A stretch of 64,000 bases of DNA from positions 1 through 64,000 of the forward strand of contig NZ_JAIQZN010000012.1 of the NCBI RefSeq assembly GCF_023333585.1, read 5' to 3'. The translations under genes and the position numbers were made by a program. Positions 26,799 through 36,097 of this stretch are shown here, piece by piece. Position 1 is the stretch's first letter. Each line of letters begins with the position of its first letter. This DNA is from Argonema antarcticum A004/B2 (GTDB lineage Bacteria; Cyanobacteriota; Cyanobacteriia; Cyanobacteriales; Aerosakkonemataceae). The notes beneath the pieces were generated by a model. That model saw only the letters and a list, made by a program, of their open reading frames with translations. It was not told where the DNA came from and did no database searches.

Positions 26799-27641
26799 CT
26801 AAGCTGGCTCAATTTTAACGATTTTACCGCCACGACGGTGAATTTCTTGGTATGTAGTTGAAAGTTGGTCATAAGACACGGTATAAACCCGCTTACTCTG
26901 ACGCACTGCTACTTTAGTGCCAACTCCACCCACGATCGCTTCGATTTTGTAGACCCTCGTATCTCCCCGAATCGCAGCACTGGTTAACGTTCCTCCTAGC
27001 GACCCAGAAGACTTTCCTGCAACCGACAAGGGTGCTTTAATCGAGTTAGCCATATTCATCGACACTTGCTGCCGCAGTCGGGAATTTTTACCCCCAAACT
27101 GAGCGTTGTCGCTGTTGGCACTGCCCCGAAAAAGCTCAAATATCCGGTTGAATCCAACCGTCTTCATTCCCGGCAAGGACTGAAAGCCACGGTAAGAAGG
27201 AACCACATCATTACCAAAGGCATTGGTGTATTCTGTGCTGTAGATATAAGAATCAATCTCAGCTTCGTAACCTTTAGAAGCGTAGAGGTCTACGTGGTAG
27301 GAAATCTCCGACTGGTCGTATGGAGCGCGTCCCAGCAAATGCTTGTAGTTCAATTCGATAAAACGAACTTGAGAGTTATTGTAGAAAAAGCGCTCTTTGT
27401 AAAGTTCGGATTGAGCCAAAATCTGAATAAATTGCCGCACGTTGATGTTGCCATTACGCAGCAAAGCTTCGGCACTGCTAAACAATTCGCTGGCATATAC
27501 GCCTTGGCGACCAAATACTTGATCGTAAGCCGCCCGGAACAACTGACGTAACTCATCCGGGCTCCAATTGCGGCGGAGTTCAACTTTTTTATCTGCAACT
27601 GAACTGTATCCCAGCCGCTCTTCGACGCCTAAACTACTCAT
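26799..27641 (-). CDS. pecC: Phycoerythrocyanin-associated rod linker polypeptide
   Basis: 280 residues. An N-terminal phycobilisome linker domain (about 20-155: [38 protein letters not shown]) is followed by a flexible segment and a C-terminal CpcD-like domain (about 225-278: [21 protein letters not shown]). This two-domain layout is that of PecC/CpcC rod linkers. Its place directly after pecBA supports PecC, the linker of the PEC hexamer at the rod's distal end. Confidence 0.92.
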   Translation of the reverse strand: MSSLGVEERLGYSSVADKKVELRRNWSPDELRQLFRAAYDQVFGRQGVYASELFSSAEALLRNGNINVRQFIQILAQSELYKERFFYNNSQVRFIELNYKHLLGRAPYDQSEISYHVDLYASKGYEAEIDSYIYSTEYTNAFGNDVVPSYRGFQSLPGMKTVGFNRIFELFRGSANSDNAQFGGKNSRLRQQVSMNMANSIKAPLSVAGKSSGSLGGTLTSAAIRGDTRVYKIEAIVGGVGTKVAVRQSKRVYTVSYDQLSTTYQEIHRRGGKIVKIEPA

Positions 27642-27692
27642 TTTTTATCCTCTCTTCCAATTTTTCGCTTGACCATCTACCTTTTAATCAAA

Positions 27693-27756
27693 TTTGGGTC
27701 TGAGATATAGGCGATTGTTCATCTTCATCAACAATTGCCTATATCTCAGACCCAAA
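27693..27756. promoter_or_regulatory. 27-bp hairpin between pecA and pecC
   Basis: Left arm 27693-27719 and right arm 27730-27756 pair along 27 bases with a single mismatch that can form a G-U pair, leaving a 10-base loop. It begins 8 bases after the pecA stop. Similar hairpins after cpcBA-type gene pairs are known to stabilise or partly terminate the abundant subunit mRNA; this role here is inferred. Confidence 0.75.
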
Positions 27757-27763
27757 AGCTTTG

Positions 27764-28252
27764 TTAGCTCAAAGCGTTGATGGCATAGTTGAGGTAGATG
27801 TTGGCTTCGCCAGCCGCGTCACCGCTCAGACCGTGATTGTCGCGGACGAATTCCAGAGCTGCAACATACCAGCTGGGAGACAGACCCAAAGCGCTGTTGA
27901 GTTCGCTCAAGCCAGCTACAACATATTCGTCGAGAGGGCCAGTACCACCGACTACGCAGCAGTAGCTGATAGTACGCAGGTAGTGGTCGATGTCCCGCAC
28001 GCACTTATTTTTGCCTTCTTGGGTAGAAGCATATTGAGGCCCTTGCATTTGAGTGGTGTAAGGGAATTTTTGATAGACGTGATTGGCTGCTGCTTCAGAC
28101 CATTTTTTGCCATTGGCTGTGAAGGCTTGAGCGGCTTGCAGACCTGCTTGAGCGCGGTTGAAACGACCAAAAATAGCTTGGATTTCGGTGTTGCTCAAGT
28201 ACGCGCCACGAGAGTCAGCTGCTGCGATTGCTTCGGTGAGAGGCGTTTTCAT
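27764..28252 (-). CDS. pecA: Phycoerythrocyanin alpha subunit
   Basis: 162 residues of the phycobiliprotein globin fold. The chromophore-binding Cys84 lies in [14 protein letters not shown], a form typical of Pec[20 protein letters not shown] and [18 protein letters not shown] also fit PecA better than CpcA. Cys84 should carry phycoviolobilin, giving absorption near 570 nm. The gene is second in the operon. Confidence 0.95.
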   Translation of the reverse strand: MKTPLTEAIAAADSRGAYLSNTEIQAIFGRFNRAQAGLQAAQAFTANGKKWSEAAANHVYQKFPYTTQMQGPQYASTQEGKNKCVRDIDHYLRTISYCCVVGGTGPLDEYVVAGLSELNSALGLSPSWYVAALEFVRDNHGLSGDAAGEANIYLNYAINALS

Positions 28253-28320
28253 GATGGTTTTAAACTCCTAAATTGAGAGAAAAGACTTTAAAAAAGCGGA
28301 TGGTTTATGCTAGAGAAATT

Positions 28321-28839
28321 TTACGCAACAGCGGCGGCAGCGCGATCGAAGTAGCCAGCTAATTCAGACATCAAAGAGCTGCAATCGCCTTTGGTGATCC
28401 CGTTAGAATTATTTGCGATCGCGATCGCGGCATCTTTCATTTTTTGGATGCCGGAAGCAACCACATTACCAGGAGTGCCCAGCGCTTGGTAGGTTTCGCG
28501 CAAACCGTTCAAGCAGCGATCGTCCATCACGCTGGTATCGCCTGCTAGCACTGAATAGGTGACATAGCGCAGAATAAAGCCCAAGTCGCGAATACAAGCA
28601 GCTTGGTTGCGATTGTGGAAGCAAGCACCGCCAGCATTAAAAATTTGGGGATTTTCGGCAACTACAGCCCGATAAGCATTGGCAACGATGGTGGAAGAGT
28701 TGCCGGTGAGTCGGTTGACTGTATCTAAACGCTTGTTGCTGTCCGCAACCATCGCTGAAAGACCGTTGATCTCATCGCTAGAAAGGTAAGCACCTTTTTT
28801 GTCAGCTTGTTCAACAACTCTGGAAAAAGCGTCAAGCAT
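28321..28839 (-). CDS. pecB: Phycoerythrocyanin beta subunit
   Basis: 172 residues. Two bilin-binding cysteines are visible, Cys82 in [16 protein letters not shown] and Cys153 (equivalent to beta-155) in [17 protein letters not shown]. Asn72-equivalent methylation cannot be judged. It pairs with PecA to make the (alpha-beta)3 trimers. First gene of the operon. An AGGAGAG ribosome-binding site lies 10 bases before the ATG. Confidence 0.95.
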   Translation of the reverse strand: MLDAFSRVVEQADKKGAYLSSDEINGLSAMVADSNKRLDTVNRLTGNSSTIVANAYRAVVAENPQIFNAGGACFHNRNQAACIRDLGFILRYVTYSVLAGDTSVMDDRCLNGLRETYQALGTPGNVVASGIQKMKDAAIAIANNSNGITKGDCSSLMSELAGYFDRAAAAVA

Positions 28840-29346
28840 TTTGTCAAGCTCTCCTAAGATTAATTAACTTTTATTCCTTTAGACAGTTAATTTACTGCCT
28901 TGATTTGAGACATTACAGCTTAAAAGTAAAAATAATGGGTAGGAAATCGAGTAGAAATCGAGAACTTTTGATAGTAAGTAATAATTACTAAGTATTTGTA
29001 CTTGCAGATATACCTAATCATACTTAGGAGCAATTTGTCAACAGCATTAAAAAGATGGGAGAGGGATTTGGCTGATACCAAATCTGGCTCTCCCGTACTT
29101 ACGTTAAATTTTACTCCTTTCCTGCTGGAAGAATTCCTATGGTGGAAGGGGCGAAGCATTCGGTGAGAAAGCTGATGTGTAAAGCGACAGATTATTGCCG
29201 GAATGCTTCGCCCCTACATAATCTTGTGGCGGGAAGGGAGTAATTTGTATATCAAATCCGTCTGCGTCGGAATTGTTTGTTTTTCCCCTCTGCCCCTCTG
29301 CCCCTCTGGAGCCCTGATGATTCAGACACAACCGGAAACGATATAA
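28840..29346. other. pec promoter region and repeat-bearing intergenic stretch
   Basis: 507 bases without a gene. The part next to pecB should hold its promoter and 5' leader, but I cannot pick a -10/-35 pair with confidence. The middle has the inverted-repeat element at 29148-29214. The far end has three copies of CCCCTCTG (29284-29308). Confidence 0.6.
29148..29214. repeat. Inverted-repeat element with GGGGCGAAGCATTC arms
   Basis: Perfect 14-base arms (29148-29161 and 29201-29214) enclose 39 bases. The GGGGCGAAGCATTC arm is a very common cyanobacterial dispersed repeat. No coding capacity. Confidence 0.75.
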
Positions 29347-30804
29347 TTACTCAGCCCTGCGTACCGCCAGCATAGTAATATCGTCAAACTGAGCTGTGTC
29401 GGCTATATGTTCGCGCAAGCTCATTTCAATGCTGCCCAGCAAGTCATTAGCACAAGAACAATGCTGCTCTACCAGATACAGCAATTTTGCCTCTGTGAAA
29501 AATTTGCCTTCAGGGTTACGAGCTTCAGGCACGCCGTCAGTATAAGTTATTAAAGTGTCACCGGGTTCAAGCTGAACCTGCTGAGTCTTGAACTTCATTT
29601 TAGGCATCATACCCACAGCCGGTCCCGTGGGTTGGAGACGCTTTTTGACTCCAGATAAGCCAATAATAATCGGAGGCTCATGGCCACCATTAACATAAGT
29701 CAACAACCCGGTGGCAGGATTGAGAACGCCAAAAAACATTGTGGCAAACATACCCATCTGCCAGTGAGTTTGGGCAATGTAATTATTAGTGAGTTCGACA
29801 GCTCTAAGGGCGTCGATTTCGGCTGAGTAGTTGGGGGAATGCAGTTTAACTACATATTCCGGTGCGCCAGACAGATATTCCGGCAAGTTGTCTGATTCCA
29901 GCAAACTGATTTGACCGGAAAAAAGTCGGATTAAGCTGCGGAAGAGAGCCATAAAAAGGGCGGCTCCCACCCCTTTGTCGCAGACATCAGCAATGACTAG
30001 CCCCACATAGCCGCCGGGAAGTTCAAAAGCATCGTAGAAATCGCCAGCCACTTCGCGAGCAGGATAGAAACAAGCTGCAATTTCCCACCCTGGTGGCTGT
30101 ACTAGGCTATCGGGCAGAAATTCTCGCTGAATTTGCTTACCTTTTTCTAATTCATTTTGAAGTGCTTCTTTAGTCTTGGTTAAAGCGCTGTGAGATTCAT
30201 CTAGTTTTGTGTAGAGTTCGGCATTTTCGAGTACTAGGGCTATCTGTTCGGCAGTAGCCTTCATCAGAAGGGCTTCTTTAGTGCCAAAATGCCCAGGTTG
30301 GGAGTGTAGCAGGGTGAGAATGCCCTGCAATACTTGGCCTCTGAGAATGGGAATAGTTAAGGCCGATCGCACCTCGTAAGGCTGATTGGGCAGTGTCAGC
30401 CAGCGATCGTCTTGTTCCGTGTCGGCGATCAAACCTACTTGGCGGTGGCGGCTAACCCACCCAGCCAGTCCTTTGTCAAGGACAATGCCGATTAGTTGAG
30501 AACTTTCTTCCGCCGTAGCATTCTTGCGCGTCAGGAGACTAGCAGCGATCGCACCATTGCTATCTAGTAAAAATAGACTGCCCCTTTCAGCTTCACTTAA
30601 CCTAGTGGCAACATCCAAGGTATTTTTTAAGGTTGCTTTTAGCAGCTGCCCTTCTGCTGAACTTCGTGCCATAGTCACCAAGTTTTCCAGCAGCTCGCTT
30701 TGAACGTTGAAAGCTGCTTCGACGGTTCTTAGCTCTGCAACCTCTAGGCGCAGGGATTCCAATTCCTCTAGCAGCTGTTCTTTGGATTTATCGCGATCGT
30801 TCAT
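29347..30804 (-). CDS. GAF-domain PP2C (SpoIIE/RsbU-type) serine phosphatase
   Basis: 485 residues. An N-terminal coiled coil (about 1-45), a GAF domain (about 55-200) and a second coiled coil lead into the SpoIIE-type PP2C domain (about 245-484). The latter has AREVAGDFYDAF, VIADVCDKGVGAALFMALFR, TLITYTDGVPEARN and FDDITMLAVRR, so the metal-binding Asp residues are in place. It should dephosphorylate STAS proteins of the partner-switching set next to it. It is soluble, unlike the gutted Cache-PP2C gene upstream. Confidence 0.92.
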   Translation of the reverse strand: MNDRDKSKEQLLEELESLRLEVAELRTVEAAFNVQSELLENLVTMARSSAEGQLLKATLKNTLDVATRLSEAERGSLFLLDSNGAIAASLLTRKNATAEESSQLIGIVLDKGLAGWVSRHRQVGLIADTEQDDRWLTLPNQPYEVRSALTIPILRGQVLQGILTLLHSQPGHFGTKEALLMKATAEQIALVLENAELYTKLDESHSALTKTKEALQNELEKGKQIQREFLPDSLVQPPGWEIAACFYPAREVAGDFYDAFELPGGYVGLVIADVCDKGVGAALFMALFRSLIRLFSGQISLLESDNLPEYLSGAPEYVVKLHSPNYSAEIDALRAVELTNNYIAQTHWQMGMFATMFFGVLNPATGLLTYVNGGHEPPIIIGLSGVKKRLQPTGPAVGMMPKMKFKTQQVQLEPGDTLITYTDGVPEARNPEGKFFTEAKLLYLVEQHCSCANDLLGSIEMSLREHIADTAQFDDITMLAVRRAE

Positions 30805-30823
30805 ACTTTTTATGCTAACTGTT

Positions 30824-31243
30824 TCAACTTGTGAATCGATTCACGATAAAAATGGTTCGATTCCGGTCTCCCGATCGCTCATAGAGGAACTTATCAACAC
30901 CTTTAATAGCTAGATACACCCCCAAACCGCCTATTTGCCGCTTTTCTAGGGGCAGATCCAAATCATCGGGGTCTGCTTTTTGGGTCGCATCGAAAAAGGT
31001 AGCTGTATCCTCAACGGTAAACTTTAGGACTCGATCGTCAATCTCGGCCTGCAAGACCAAATTGCCATCTCGCCCCGCTTCCTCATAACCATGAATAATG
31101 ACATTCGTGGCTATTTCATCTACCGCTAGACGGAGATTATAGGAAGCTTTTTTGTCTAAGCCAGCTGCGGCGGCGGCTGCCATCACATATTCTGCGATCG
31201 GTTTCAAAGAGTCTAGGGTTCCTGGTACAGTTAATGGTTCCAT
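30824..31243 (-). CDS. Anti-sigma factor serine kinase (RsbW-like ATPase)
   Basis: 139 residues of the HATPase_c anti-sigma family. The N-box LAVDEIATNVIIHGYEEAG and the Gly-rich lid GGLGVYLAIKGVD are present. Such kinases phosphorylate a STAS antagonist and bind a sigma factor or other partner. It begins MEPLTVPGTLDSLKP, nearly the same as the second copy at 32503. It lies 19 bases upstream of the GAF-PP2C gene on the same strand. Confidence 0.88.
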   Translation of the reverse strand: MEPLTVPGTLDSLKPIAEYVMAAAAAAGLDKKASYNLRLAVDEIATNVIIHGYEEAGRDGNLVLQAEIDDRVLKFTVEDTATFFDATQKADPDDLDLPLEKRQIGGLGVYLAIKGVDKFLYERSGDRNRTIFIVNRFTS

Positions 31244-31280
31244 TGTTAAGATTTCTTGGTGCGTAAATTAAGGAAATTTT

Positions 31281-31356
31281 CATTAGTCATTAGTCATTAG
31301 CCATTAGTCAGTTATTTTTTACCTATCACCCATCAACCATCACCTATCACCTATCT
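31281..31356. repeat. Heptamer arrays (CATTAGT, CACCTAT types)
   Basis: Several CATTAGT copies are followed by CAACCAT/CACCTAT copies. They fill the gap between the anti-sigma kinase gene and the Cache-PP2C remnant. Confidence 0.8.
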
Positions 31357-31357
31357 A

Positions 31358-32409
31358 CTAACTATCTTTTGCCCGCCTAACAGCTAACATCGTAATGTCG
31401 TCAAACTGATCTGCTACGCCAATATGCAGCTTTAAACTTGCCTGAAGCGTTTCCATCAAAGTAATTGCTGAAGCGATTGGCGAACCAGACTGCTGGCTAA
31501 CCACCAAGTTAAAGCGCCAACTCCTAAAACCGCGAGCGTTGCCATACCGATGGCTATCCGCTCAAACTGTATTGCCTCCTGTAAAACATCTTTTTCTTGC
31601 TGCTGAACCACCACACCCCAGCCATTTTTCAGCCGAGTAATATAAGACATCCATTGTACGCCGTCTTGCTCAGTGAAGGAAAAATAACCGCTCGAACCCG
31701 GTTTTTTCTTTAAGGTAACTTCTACTGGTGCATAATTACTGAAATTCTTAAGCTCTGTGATAAATTCTCGGTTCGGATGAGATATCACCTGACCTTTGTT
31801 ATCTACAAGCAAGGCATAACCCGTCTGACCCAAAGTAATTGAACCGACTGCGTTAGCAACTGTTGCCAGATCTTTACACAACACCATTACTCCAACGATT
31901 TGCGGTATTTTTTCAGCCCTAATTGGAGTAGATATACATAGGCGCGGTTTACGAGTCGTTTTACTAATTAGTGTCTGGCGAGTGAATAGCTGACCGCGTA
32001 TTGCTCTTTTAAACCATTCGCGATCGCTGTAATTTTGAGTATCTTTGATTCTATCGCTAGTAGCTACAGCAATACCATTTTTTCCAGTTGTAGTAATAGT
32101 GATATCTTTATAGACGCTGGCTGCTTTAGTCAGAATCAGTTTCTGCTTTTGGGCATCCATGCTAATAATATCAGGTTGTATACTTAGGTTACGCAAAGCC
32201 ATAGTATACAGATCGGCCCACTGGTTTACCAGGTTAGTCACAGCTTGACCCTTAGCTGCTAACAACTCCTTAGCATCTTGGCGCAAAATCTTTTCCGCAC
32301 GGTAACTGGTAAATAATATTCCTATCAGCATAGGAGGAATTACTGAAGCCAAAATCAAGACTGTCAGGCGGAAACCTAGAGAGCTTATAAATATTTTTTT
32401 TATGTTCAT
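31358..32409 (-). pseudogene. Cache-PP2C phosphatase gutted by internal deletion
   Basis: The first frame (32409-31456, 317 codons) has a membrane helix (about 14-32), a Cache sensor domain (about 40-275; YSDREWFKRAIRGQ, GVMVLCKDLA, GYALLVDNKGQVISH) and a second helix (about 282-304). It ends QQLL and a stop, just where a HAMP domain should begin. In the shifted frame directly beyond, about 30-40 codons read METLQASLKLHIGVADQFDD and then ITMLAVRRAKDS, the very end of a SpoIIE PP2C domain (stop 31358). HAMP and about 200 residues of phosphatase are missing. The first part could still be made as a sensor-only membrane protein. Confidence 0.82.
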
Positions 32410-32502
32410 TGGTGATAGCTAATTGTCATTAGTTATTAGTCAGTCGTTAGGGTTAGTTGTTAGTTCTTAGTTGTCCTTAGTGACCAAACGAACAATCAAC
32501 AA

Positions 32503-32925
32503 TCAATGATGACGATTGACTACAAAAGTATTGCGATTGCGAGCGCCGAATCTTTCGTAGAAGAACTTATCGACACCTTGAATAGCGAGATAAACTCCCA
32601 GTCCCCCCATAGGTTTTTCTGCCATTGGCAGATTTAGCTTTGATTCTTCTAAAGCTAATTTAGAGAAGGGGTCAAAGGCTCCTCCGCAATCCTCAATCGA
32701 TATGGTAAGACTATCATCGTCGAGATCTGCTCGCAAGTTTAAATCGCCTTGGATATTGGCCTCTTCATAACCATGAATTATGATATTAGTGGCGATTTCG
32801 TCTACCGCCAGACGCAGCCTATAGGATGCCTTTTTGTCCAATCCTGCTGTGGCTGCGGCTGTCATTATGTATTGCGCGATCGAACTCAAAGAGTCTAAAC
32901 TGCCCCGTAAAGTTAGAGGTTCCAT
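32503..32925 (-). CDS. Anti-sigma factor serine kinase (RsbW-like ATPase)
   Basis: 140 residues, a paralogue of the gene at 30824 with the same MEPLT start, N-box RLAVDEIATNIIIHGYEEAN and lid PMGGLGVYLAIQGVDKFFYE. Expected to phosphorylate one of the STAS proteins at 33031 or 35663. I chose ATG 32925, the start shared with the paralogue, over an in-frame TTG 27 bases upstream. It is followed by the Cache-PP2C remnant. Confidence 0.88.
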   Translation of the reverse strand: MEPLTLRGSLDSLSSIAQYIMTAAATAGLDKKASYRLRLAVDEIATNIIIHGYEEANIQGDLNLRADLDDDSLTISIEDCGGAFDPFSKLALEESKLNLPMAEKPMGGLGVYLAIQGVDKFFYERFGARNRNTFVVNRHH

Positions 32926-32939
32926 AGATGACAGAATAA

Positions 32940-33020
32940 AATCAGTGGTCAATTGTCAGTTGTCAATTGTCAGTTGTCAGTTGTCAATTTTTCTTTAATA
33001 CTGACTACTGACAACTGACT
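32940..33020. repeat. GTCAATT/GTCAGTT heptamer arrays, partly self-complementary
   Basis: About six units of GTCAATT or GTCAGTT are followed by complementary ACTGACA units, so the RNA can fold into a hairpin between the STAS gene and the kinase gene. A shorter version lies at 33391-33430. Confidence 0.75.
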
Positions 33021-33030
33021 GGGTTTGCTA

Positions 33031-33354
33031 TTAAAGCGGACTATACTCATCCTGGATAATTACACCCTGATTGAATCCAGTCTTATTAATGGTGTCCAGC
33101 ACCATCTCCTGAGCGCCAACAACATAGATGTCAGCACTAGCCCCCATCTTTTGCTTAGTAAATATCAGCACCCGCAGACCGGCACTAGCCATATACTCCA
33201 AGTCTTGCATCATCAGTACGAGGCGTTTCGCACCTTGAGTAGCTGCTTTTTCCACTTCTGCCTTGAATTGAGGTGCCGTACTCGCATCCAGTTCTCCAGA
33301 CAAAGTGATCGTAGCGGTGTCGTTGTTTGTTTCCAGTGTTGCGTTAAAAGCCAT
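33031..33354 (-). CDS. STAS-domain anti-sigma factor antagonist
   Basis: 107 residues, a single STAS domain: ITLSGELDASTAPQFKAEV and DLEYMASAGLRVLIF, where the Ser of SAGLR is the usual phosphorylation site. Partner-switching model: phosphorylated by the kinase, dephosphorylated by PP2C, and in the unphosphorylated state it sequesters the kinase. By position it corresponds to slr1859 of the Synechocystis icfG cluster (from memory). Confidence 0.9.
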   Translation of the reverse strand: MAFNATLETNNDTATITLSGELDASTAPQFKAEVEKAATQGAKRLVLMMQDLEYMASAGLRVLIFTKQKMGASADIYVVGAQEMVLDTINKTGFNQGVIIQDEYSPL

Positions 33355-33438
33355 AGTTAGAAAAGTTTTGAGTTGAAGATTTAGTTTTGAGTCAATTGTC
33401 AGTGGTCAGTTGTCAATTTTTCTTTACTACTGACCTGG

Positions 33439-35562
33439 TTATTTGCCGACTAGGATAACCACAGAGCGATCGCCCACCAACATCCCATGCTGATTTTCCA
33501 GCACAGGTTCCTGACCCGGTGACCAGATATCGTTCGGTGCAGTAGCTCCCGTATTCGCAAAAACGTGCCACTTCATCCCGTCTCGCAAACCTGGGATTTC
33601 AAACCAGAGACCTTCCCAGTGCATATTCATTGCCACGTAGACATAATTATCCTCCACCGTTCCCGCCTTGGCGTGTTTGCCGCAGAGCATCATCGCGATC
33701 GTGCGACAAGACGCCGACCAGTCAGCATTCCATGCCTTAGTGCCGTGCCAGGTAATATCAGCATAACCGCTGCCCATGTAATCGCTATTACTGAAATGAT
33801 ATTTACTTCTCAGTACTGGGTGAGCGTTACGGAAAGCAATGCAGTTCTTGAAAAACCGGAACAGGTCGGCGTTTTGTTCTAAAAGCGTCCAATCCAGCCA
33901 GTTTAGCTCGTTGTCGTGGCAGTAAGTATTGTTATTGCCATACTGAGTGCGCCCCACTTCATCTCCCATGAGAATCATCGGCACGCCTGTGGAAACCATC
34001 AGAATAGCCACAGCATTTTTGATCTGCCGCCGCCGCAGAGCGTTGATCCCGGCATCGTCAGTTGGCCCTTCCCAACCGCAATTCCAACTATCGTTATCGT
34101 TGCTGCCGTCGTTATTGTTTTCGCCGTTGGCTTCGTTGTGCTTCCCGTTATAAGAAACCAAATCCAGTAGGGTAAAACCGTCGTGGGCGGTGATGAAATT
34201 AATGGATGTCGCTGGCCCCCGACCCTCCCAAGCATAGAGATCCGGCGAACCTTGGAGGCGCTGGGCTATATCGCCCACCGTGCCATCTCCTTTGATGAAC
34301 TTGCGAATGCTATCCCGGTACTTGCCGTTCCACTCCGCCCAACGTCCGAAAGCTGGGAAGGAACCAACTTGGTAGAGTCCGCCAGCATCCCAAGCTTCGG
34401 CAATCAGTTTGCACTTAGCCAAGATGGGGTCAAAGGCGAGGGTTTCCAGCAATGGTGGATTAGCCAGGGGAGCGCCCGAAGGGTCGCGTCCCAAAATAGA
34501 GGCCAAGTCAAAGCGGAAGCCGTCGATGTGATATTCTGACGCCCAGTAGCGCAAACAATCCAGCACGATGTTACGCACGATCGGATTATTGCAGTTCAGG
34601 GTGTTGCCGCAGCCGCTGAAGTTAAAATAGTATCCTTCCGGCGTTAGCATATAGTACGTCTTGTTGTCAACACCCCGAAAAGAAATTGTCGGGCCGTACT
34701 CGTTGCCTTCTGCGGTGTGGTTGAACACGACATCGAGAATCACCTCAAGGCCGTTTTTGTGCAGTTCTTTGACCAGCGTTTTTAACTCGTCAACCTGCAT
34801 CCCGATTTTTCCGGTAGCGGCGTAGCCAGCTTTGGGGGCAAAAAAGCCTACCGTACTGTAGCCCCAGTAATTTACCAGCAACTCATCTGGATTTTGGGGA
34901 TTGGGGCGGGAATTTTCAAATTCATCGAATTCATAGACAGGCATCAATTCGATCGCATTGACACCCAACTCTTTAAGGTAGGGGATTTTGTCGCGGATGG
35001 CAGCAAACGTCCCCGGATGCTTCACCTGCGAGGAAGGATGACGGGTAAAGCTGCGGACGTGCATTTCGTAAACAACCATATCTTCTGGTGGAATTTCCAG
35101 AGGACGATCGTTTTCCCAATCGAAATCGTCTAAAACGATCCGAGCGCGATGGTGATAAATGTCATTCCAATCAGGAGTTACTCCCCAAACATCCCGACCG
35201 CCGATCACCTTGGCGTAGGGGTCCATCAGAATTTTACTGGAATCGAACCAATGGCCTTCTTTAGGGTTGAAAGGCCCTTCCATCCGGTAGCCGTATTCGA
35301 TATTTTCGTAATCCAGGTCGAATACGATCGTGCAAAAAACGTTGCCAATCCTGAACTCGTCTGGGAACGGAATTTCCGCCATCGGTTCTTTAGCGTGCTT
35401 TTTAAACAGCACTAACGTACAGGATTTAGCATGAGAGGAAAAAATCGAGAAATTTACGCCTCCCGGCACCAGGGTGGCTCCGAAAGGAAATGGACGCCCA
35501 CGACGCAGCTTGAAGTCTCCGTAAGTATGCGTGGGTTGAATATCTATTCGCGCAAATACCAT
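33439..35562 (-). CDS. glgX: Glycogen debranching enzyme (isoamylase type)
   Basis: 707 residues, GH13. An N-terminal CBM48-like domain (about 15-130: GRPFPFGATLVPGGVNFSIF) precedes the (beta/alpha)8 domain with DGFRFDLAS (nucleophile Asp), LIAEAWDAGG (acid/base Glu) and FITAHDGFTLLDLV (third carboxylate). It removes alpha-1,6 branches from glycogen. A glgX gene lies in the icfG cluster of Synechocystis too. Upstream flank 35581-35663 has STRR heptamers. Confidence 0.93.
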   Translation of the reverse strand: MVFARIDIQPTHTYGDFKLRRGRPFPFGATLVPGGVNFSIFSSHAKSCTLVLFKKHAKEPMAEIPFPDEFRIGNVFCTIVFDLDYENIEYGYRMEGPFNPKEGHWFDSSKILMDPYAKVIGGRDVWGVTPDWNDIYHHRARIVLDDFDWENDRPLEIPPEDMVVYEMHVRSFTRHPSSQVKHPGTFAAIRDKIPYLKELGVNAIELMPVYEFDEFENSRPNPQNPDELLVNYWGYSTVGFFAPKAGYAATGKIGMQVDELKTLVKELHKNGLEVILDVVFNHTAEGNEYGPTISFRGVDNKTYYMLTPEGYYFNFSGCGNTLNCNNPIVRNIVLDCLRYWASEYHIDGFRFDLASILGRDPSGAPLANPPLLETLAFDPILAKCKLIAEAWDAGGLYQVGSFPAFGRWAEWNGKYRDSIRKFIKGDGTVGDIAQRLQGSPDLYAWEGRGPATSINFITAHDGFTLLDLVSYNGKHNEANGENNNDGSNDNDSWNCGWEGPTDDAGINALRRRQIKNAVAILMVSTGVPMILMGDEVGRTQYGNNNTYCHDNELNWLDWTLLEQNADLFRFFKNCIAFRNAHPVLRSKYHFSNSDYMGSGYADITWHGTKAWNADWSASCRTIAMMLCGKHAKAGTVEDNYVYVAMNMHWEGLWFEIPGLRDGMKWHVFANTGATAPNDIWSPGQEPVLENQHGMLVGDRSVVILVGK

Positions 35563-35580
35563 TACCTACCCCTTGAGAAA

Positions 35581-35663
35581 GTCAAAAGTCAAAAGTCAAA
35601 AGTCAAAAGTAAGAGAAAGAAAAAGATGCTTTCTTTTACTTGATTGCCTTTTGCCTTTTGCCT
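35581..35663. repeat. GTCAAAA and TTTTGCC heptamer arrays
   Basis: Four copies of GTCAAAA (35581-35610) and about three of TTTTGCC (35644-35663), separated by an A/G-rich stretch. The second array runs right up to the stop codon of the STAS gene at 35663. Confidence 0.85.
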
Positions 35664-35998
35664 TACTTGAGTGCTTCTAACCCTAAATCCAGCGTGTCGC
35701 ATCTGGTAAAAAAGTCGATGAATCCGGTGATGGACATGGTGTCCTGAATTTGTTCAGAAACACCTACTAGCACCAACTTTCCATCGTTGCCAGTTACCTG
35801 CCGATACAGCGACAGCAAAAATCGCAAGCCAGCACTGGAAGTATACGGAACCTGGGTCATATCCAGGATAATTTTGCTCCCTGGTTGAGCCAGAGGTAAA
35901 ACTTTTTCTTGCACTGCTGATGCTGTACTGGCATCAATGTCACCAGCCATTTCAACCACAGTTACTTCTTCTGGAAGCGTTTTTATATTGATGTCCAT
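35663..35998 (-). CDS. STAS-domain anti-sigma factor antagonist
   Basis: 111 residues with GDIDASTASAVQEKVLP and VPYTSSAGLRFLLSLY. The phospho-acceptor is probably a Ser in TSSAGLR. The position between glgX and the AGE-family gene matches slr1856, a phosphorylated protein that is a substrate of IcfG in Synechocystis (from memory). Its C-terminal codons lie at the edge of a heptamer array. Confidence 0.9.
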   Translation of the reverse strand: MDINIKTLPEEVTVVEMAGDIDASTASAVQEKVLPLAQPGSKIILDMTQVPYTSSAGLRFLLSLYRQVTGNDGKLVLVGVSEQIQDTMSITGFIDFFTRCDTLDLGLEALK

Positions 35999-36061
35999 GT
36001 TGCTTTACTTTTTTCCCTGACCAGAACGATTGATTAGTCATTGGTCATTAGTCATCAGTCA

Positions 36062-36089
36062 CCCAATGCCCAATGCCCAATGCCCAATG
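36062..36089. repeat. Heptamer array, four copies of CCCAATG
   Basis: Four perfect copies follow a stretch of CATTAGT-like units (36036-36060). They lie between the STAS gene and the AGE-family gene, directly beside the stop of the latter. Confidence 0.9.
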
Positions 36090-36097
36090 ACTATGAC

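Noticed and set aside
27066-27551. 161-codon plus-strand frame opposite pecC
   Set aside because: It is the antisense of a well-identified linker gene with no independent support.
33565-35415. Several plus-strand frames opposite glgX
   Set aside because: They mirror a clear GH13 gene and contain no recognisable motifs.
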